Source: Methanomicrobiales archaeon (GTDB lineage Archaea; Halobacteriota; Methanomicrobia; Methanomicrobiales; JACTUA01). Taken from it: a stretch of 25,740 nt of DNA. Positions 22,812 to 25,740 of this stretch are shown one piece after another. The stretch is taken from positions 1-25,740 of the forward strand of contig JAJRDF010000001.1 in NCBI GenBank assembly GCA_028678555.1, given 5' to 3'. The notes under the pieces are model-generated. The model was not told the DNA's origin, searched no databases, and saw only the letters and a program-made list of their open reading frames with translations. The stretch's first letter is position 1. The number at the start of each line of letters is the position of its first letter. The position numbers and the translations under genes are program-made.

Positions 22812-22859
22812 CGGGAGGGGGCTCTGCCCCCTCCCGGAGTCCACCCCCGCTGAGGATAG
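22812..22859 (-). repeat. Hairpin repeat module 2, inverted copy E
   Basis: The stem is 11 bp and perfect: CGGGAGGGGGC (22812-22822), loop TCT, GCCCCCTCCCG (22826-22836). It is followed by a C-rich stretch and GAGGATAG (22852-22859), as in copy D. It lies between two convergent genes in a 173-nt gap. Confidence 0.75.
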
Positions 22860-22951
22860 CCCGGTTCAAGCCCTTTGCTCCCGAAAGTGAAGAAGTCCGG
22901 ATGGGAAAAAAGAGGGGGGGCTGTTCCGGCATCCCGCCGGTACGGCCTGGT

Positions 22952-25252
22952 TCAGTCCTTCTTCGAGATCGTCCGCTCCAGTGCCTCGCGGACAGCCTTC
23001 TGGACCCCCTCGTCCTCGTCCTTCAGCGCCTGGATCAGGGGCTCCACGGCCCTCCCGTCCCCGATCTCGCCCAGGGCAACGGCGGCACCCTTCTTCACGT
23101 TCCGGTCCCGGTCCCTCAGGGCCTGGATCAGGGGCTCCACCGACCGCCGGTCCCCGATGCGCCCCAGGGTCCAGCTGGCCACGTACCGTACGCCGGGATC
23201 ATCGGCGGAGAGGGCCCGGATCAGCAGGTCCACCGCCGCCTCGCCGATGCTGACCAGCACGTCGGCGGCGCCCATCCGGACAAAGACGCTCTCGTCCTTC
23301 AGCACGTCGATGAGGGGCGCAATGGCCCGGTCATCGCTGACCCGGGCCAGCGCCTTCGTGGCGGTCTCCCGGAGATCCGCGTCACGGAGTGTCTGGATCA
23401 GCGGGGAGAGGGCCCGGATGTCGCCCACCTTGCCGAGGGCCACCACCGACTCCGTGCGGACACCGGCGTCGTCATCGGCCAGCATCTCCACCAGGGCATG
23501 CACCGGGTAGGGGACCCCGATCTCGCCCAGCGCAATTGTCGCTTCCCTGCGCACTCCGGCCGAGTTGTCGTGGAGGGCATGCATCAGCGGCTCCACGGCC
23601 CGGACGTCCCGGAACCTGCCCAGGACCCGGGCGGCGGAGCGGCGGACCTCCTCTGCGGAGTCCGGGAGAGACTGCATCAGGGGTTCGATGGAGGGTTCAC
23701 CAATCTCAAAGAGGACATCCTCGGCTTCCGCCTTCACCGCCTCGGACTCCTTCTTCAGGGCCTCGATCAGGGGGGCCACTGCCGGTTCCCCCACCATGAC
23801 CAGCACCCAGCGGGCAGACTCCCGGATCCGGCCGTCGCTGTCCTTCAGGGAATGGATCAGGGGCTTGATGGCCGGTTTCCCGATCCCGATGAGGGACTTG
23901 GCCTCCTCCTTCCCCATGCCTGCCTCAGGTGACTTGAGGAGGGAGAGCATCGCCTCCACCGCCCTCCCGTCCCCGATCTTCCCCAGGGCATCGGCACCGT
24001 AGGACCGGACCCAGCCGTCGTTCCCGGCGACGGCGGCCAGGACCGCGGGCACCGCGCTCCGGTCACCGATCTTCCCCAGTGCCTCGATGGCCCGGCACCG
24101 GAGGAAGGGATCCTCGGCAGAGGTGGCATCGATCAGGTGGGCGACGGCGGACGCGGAACGGATCCGGCCGAGCAGCTCGGCCGCCTTCCGCTTCACGAAC
24201 CGGTCCGGGTCCCGCAGCGCTCCTGCCAGGGCCTCCACTGCATCCTCGCCCAGCCCCTCCAGCTCGTCCCAGGAGCCGCTGGAGAGGAGGAAGTAGGCCC
24301 GCTCCTCGTCGGAGAGCGGGCTCCAGCCGAAGGACTTCAGAATCCGGACGATCTCCTTCTGGCCGGCCCACGGCACCTTCCGGAGCACCTCGGCGAGAGC
24401 CGGGACCGCCCGCTCATCCCCGATCTTCTCCAGCGTGGCCGCCACCTGCCGCTGGACCTCCCAGTCCCCCGCCTCCATCGCCGCCACCAGGGGCTCGACT
24501 GCGGGTCCCTTGATGGTGACAAGGATCCGCTGGACCTCCTTCCGGATCTCCCAGTCCTCGTCGCGGAATCCCCGGATCAGGGCATCCACGGCCCGGCCCT
24601 TCATGCCGGCCAGGGTGTGGGCAGCCCGCTCCCGCACGTCCTCGTACTCGCTCCGGAGTGCCTGGATCAGGGAGTCGAGAGCTGCCTCCCCGATGGTCCC
24701 GAGGGCAATGGTGGCATAGCACCGCACATAGGTGTCCTCGTCAGAGAGCGCGGTGATCAGTGGCTCCAGGGCCCGGTCGTCCCCCAGCTTCCCGAGGGCC
24801 CGCGCCGCCTCGCCCCTCACGTCCTCGTCCCGGTCCCGGAGGGCGGCCACCAGGGCATAGAGGGCACGGGGATCCCCGATCTCCCCCATGGCACGGGCAG
24901 CGGCTCCCCTGACCCTGCCGTTCTCGTCCTTCAGGGCCCGGATCAGGTGGTCCACCGCCATGGGATCCCCAATCCTCCCCAGGGCCTCGGCGGCCTCGGC
25001 CCGGACCAGCTTGTGCCGGTCGCCCAGCGCCTTGATCAGCGGGTCCACCGCCTTCGGGTCCCGCAGCTCGCCCAGGGCACGGGCGGCCTGGGAACGGCCT
25101 GCCTCGTCCTTGTCACTCAGGCCCCGGATCAGGGAGTCCACGGCCTTTGGGTCCCTCATCCCGACCGCACCCTTTGCCGCGGGCGGCCTCATGCCCTTCG
25201 TCTCCTGTTTCACCGGCTCTGCAACCCGCCTCTCCACTTTCTTCTTCACCAT
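22952..25252 (-). CDS. HEAT-repeat (PBS-lyase-type) protein
   Basis: The 766-residue protein is almost entirely an α-solenoid of roughly 22-24 repeats of about 31 residues, with the pattern DPRAVEPLIxAL-DEDxxVRxxAAxALGxIG. Such solenoids bind proteins; the similarity to phycobilin lyases reflects repeat type, not chemistry. Residues 1-30 are a basic, repeat-free tail. Residues 307-340 break the rhythm with SFGWSPLSDEERAYFLLSSG, a segment that I recall from other archaeal and cyanobacterial HEAT proteins. ATG 25252 has GAGGA 5 nt upstream; the frame is open to 25369 but the extension is not repeat-like. It is a single gene divergent from an HTH gene. Partner unknown. Confidence 0.9.
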   Translation of the reverse strand: MVKKKVERRVAEPVKQETKGMRPPAAKGAVGMRDPKAVDSLIRGLSDKDEAGRSQAARALGELRDPKAVDPLIKALGDRHKLVRAEAAEALGRIGDPMAVDHLIRALKDENGRVRGAAARAMGEIGDPRALYALVAALRDRDEDVRGEAARALGKLGDDRALEPLITALSDEDTYVRCYATIALGTIGEAALDSLIQALRSEYEDVRERAAHTLAGMKGRAVDALIRGFRDEDWEIRKEVQRILVTIKGPAVEPLVAAMEAGDWEVQRQVAATLEKIGDERAVPALAEVLRKVPWAGQKEIVRILKSFGWSPLSDEERAYFLLSSGSWDELEGLGEDAVEALAGALRDPDRFVKRKAAELLGRIRSASAVAHLIDATSAEDPFLRCRAIEALGKIGDRSAVPAVLAAVAGNDGWVRSYGADALGKIGDGRAVEAMLSLLKSPEAGMGKEEAKSLIGIGKPAIKPLIHSLKDSDGRIRESARWVLVMVGEPAVAPLIEALKKESEAVKAEAEDVLFEIGEPSIEPLMQSLPDSAEEVRRSAARVLGRFRDVRAVEPLMHALHDNSAGVRREATIALGEIGVPYPVHALVEMLADDDAGVRTESVVALGKVGDIRALSPLIQTLRDADLRETATKALARVSDDRAIAPLIDVLKDESVFVRMGAADVLVSIGEAAVDLLIRALSADDPGVRYVASWTLGRIGDRRSVEPLIQALRDRDRNVKKGAAVALGEIGDGRAVEPLIQALKDEDEGVQKAVREALERTISKKD

Positions 25253-25580
25253 ACGGAGTCCTCGGTTATCTCCCCGGGGGGAGCTGAATACGCACCATGT
25301 TCCAGGAATACATCCATCACCCGGCAGGGATCCCACCGGGTATGGGATGTCTCTTCCTGCTCTTCCCATTGGCCGGGGGCCCCAATTAAGGTTATCTTCC
25401 TGAAAGGGCGAAAAGTTGAGTATTTATTAATATTAAGTCATATCTGGTTATACTATAAGTTATTAAAATACAATTTAATGTAATTCAATATGTTTCATAC
25501 TATTTTGATGTATTTTATTGAAACTGAGTACCATCTAGTGCTATTATTAAGTATGATGGGCGAATACGATACCGGTAGAG
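25253..25580. promoter_or_regulatory. Divergent regulatory region with AT-rich core
   Basis: This 328-nt gap separates the HEAT-repeat gene from the HTH gene. Bases 25253-25380 are GC-rich and form a long leader of the HEAT gene, with the near-palindrome CTCCCCGGGGGGAG at 25270-25283. Bases 25383-25560 are strikingly AT-rich for this window. They hold TATA-like sequences for both directions (TAATAAATACT on the minus strand near 25420-25430; CTATTATTAAG at 25541-25551), TATTAAGT twice (25431-25438, 25545-25552), and GTTTCA (25492-25497) facing TGAAAC (25519-25524). These might be binding sites of the HTH protein. Confidence 0.5.
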
Positions 25581-25740
25581 ATGACTACGGAAGAGGAGTT
25601 TGACCTGGACGAGCCGCTCTTCACCATTGCCGAAGTGGCAGAGAAGCTGAAGGTCTCTGATCACACGGTCCGGTCCTGGATCCAGAAGCGCTGGCTGCGG
25701 ATCATCAAGGTGGGCAGGGGAGTCCGGATCCCCGCCTCTG
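25581..25740 (+). CDS. Excisionase/MerR-type helix-turn-helix protein, N-terminal part
   Basis: The gene runs off the right edge; 53 codons are visible from ATG 25581. After an acidic start (TTEEEFDLDEP), residues 14-53 form an HTH_17-type winged-helix DNA-binding domain: FTIAEVAEKLKVSDHTVRSW, then IQKRWLRIIKVGRGVRIPAS. This is the family that includes phage excisionases and many small archaeal regulators. GGTAGAG lies just before the ATG, and a TATA-like stretch at 25541-25551 would start transcription close to it. The AT-rich divergent region suggests it may regulate its own promoter and that of the HEAT gene. Without the C-terminus the role cannot be settled. Confidence 0.75.
   Translation, partial: MTTEEEFDLDEPLFTIAEVAEKLKVSDHTVRSWIQKRWLRIIKVGRGVRIPAS

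Noticed and set aside
22952..25252. Regular ~93-nt periodicity that might suggest a tandem DNA repeat or CRISPR-like array
   Set aside because: The period equals 31 codons and the units differ at the DNA level. It is explained by HEAT repeats in a protein.
24137..25483. Long plus-strand open frame (448 codons) opposite the HEAT-repeat gene
   Set aside because: It is a shadow of the repetitive GC-rich gene on the other strand. The translation is Gly/Pro/His-rich and just mirrors the HEAT repeat rhythm.

Overview
The window looks like chromosomal DNA from a GC-rich methanogenic archaeon, most likely order Methanomicrobiales. The strongest marker is a β-ribofuranosylaminobenzene 5'-phosphate synthase domain, a methanopterin-pathway enzyme. 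Supporting signs are archaeal TATA-like boxes before several genes, a radical SAM protein resembling a methanogen peptide-modifying family, and sensors with an archaeal architecture. The placement is inferred from gene content only. No rRNA, tRNA, CRISPR array, integrase or transposase gene was seen.

Region 1 (about 1-7570) is a signalling island. It holds a Cache/HAMP-type membrane sensor running off the left edge, whose membrane anchor is in a different frame from the rest. Next comes a lipoprotein with two periplasmic-binding domains and a Cache-like domain. An anti-sigma-type kinase (RsbW-like) and a LytS-type 5TM receptor fused to a SpoIIE phosphatase form a tight pair on the minus strand. 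Divergent from them are a STAS antagonist and a metallo-β-lactamase-fold protein whose C-terminus resembles a degenerate histidine-kinase ATPase. Together these form a complete partner-switching set in a domain of life that has no sigma factors, so the output target is unknown.

Region 2 (7600-12452) is mostly metabolic: a CxxCxxCC protein, a flavodoxin, a 71-residue internally duplicated protein, an Isf-like iron-sulfur flavoprotein overlapping a threonine ammonia-lyase by 4 nt, and a membrane-anchored acetolactate decarboxylase.

Region 3 (12538-16254) has an eight-segment membrane protein divergent from a radical SAM/SPASM-like enzyme, followed by a chorismate-lyase-like domain fused to RFAP synthase. 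This fusion probably joins the making of 4-hydroxybenzoate to its use in methanopterin synthesis.

Region 4 (16698-22778) has an ABC exporter pair, a CHASE4-like sensor that ends in a DHp-like segment without an ATPase domain, a KhtT/KhtU-like K+/H+ antiporter pair, and an overlapping YgjP-type metallopeptidase.

Region 5 (22952-25740) has a long HEAT-repeat protein, an AT-rich divergent promoter region, and the start of an excisionase-type HTH gene.

Several intergenic gaps carry members of a dispersed, very GC-rich hairpin repeat family (8071-8356, 16265-16610, 22812-22859). One pair at 16423-16610 faces inward like the ends of a small non-autonomous element.
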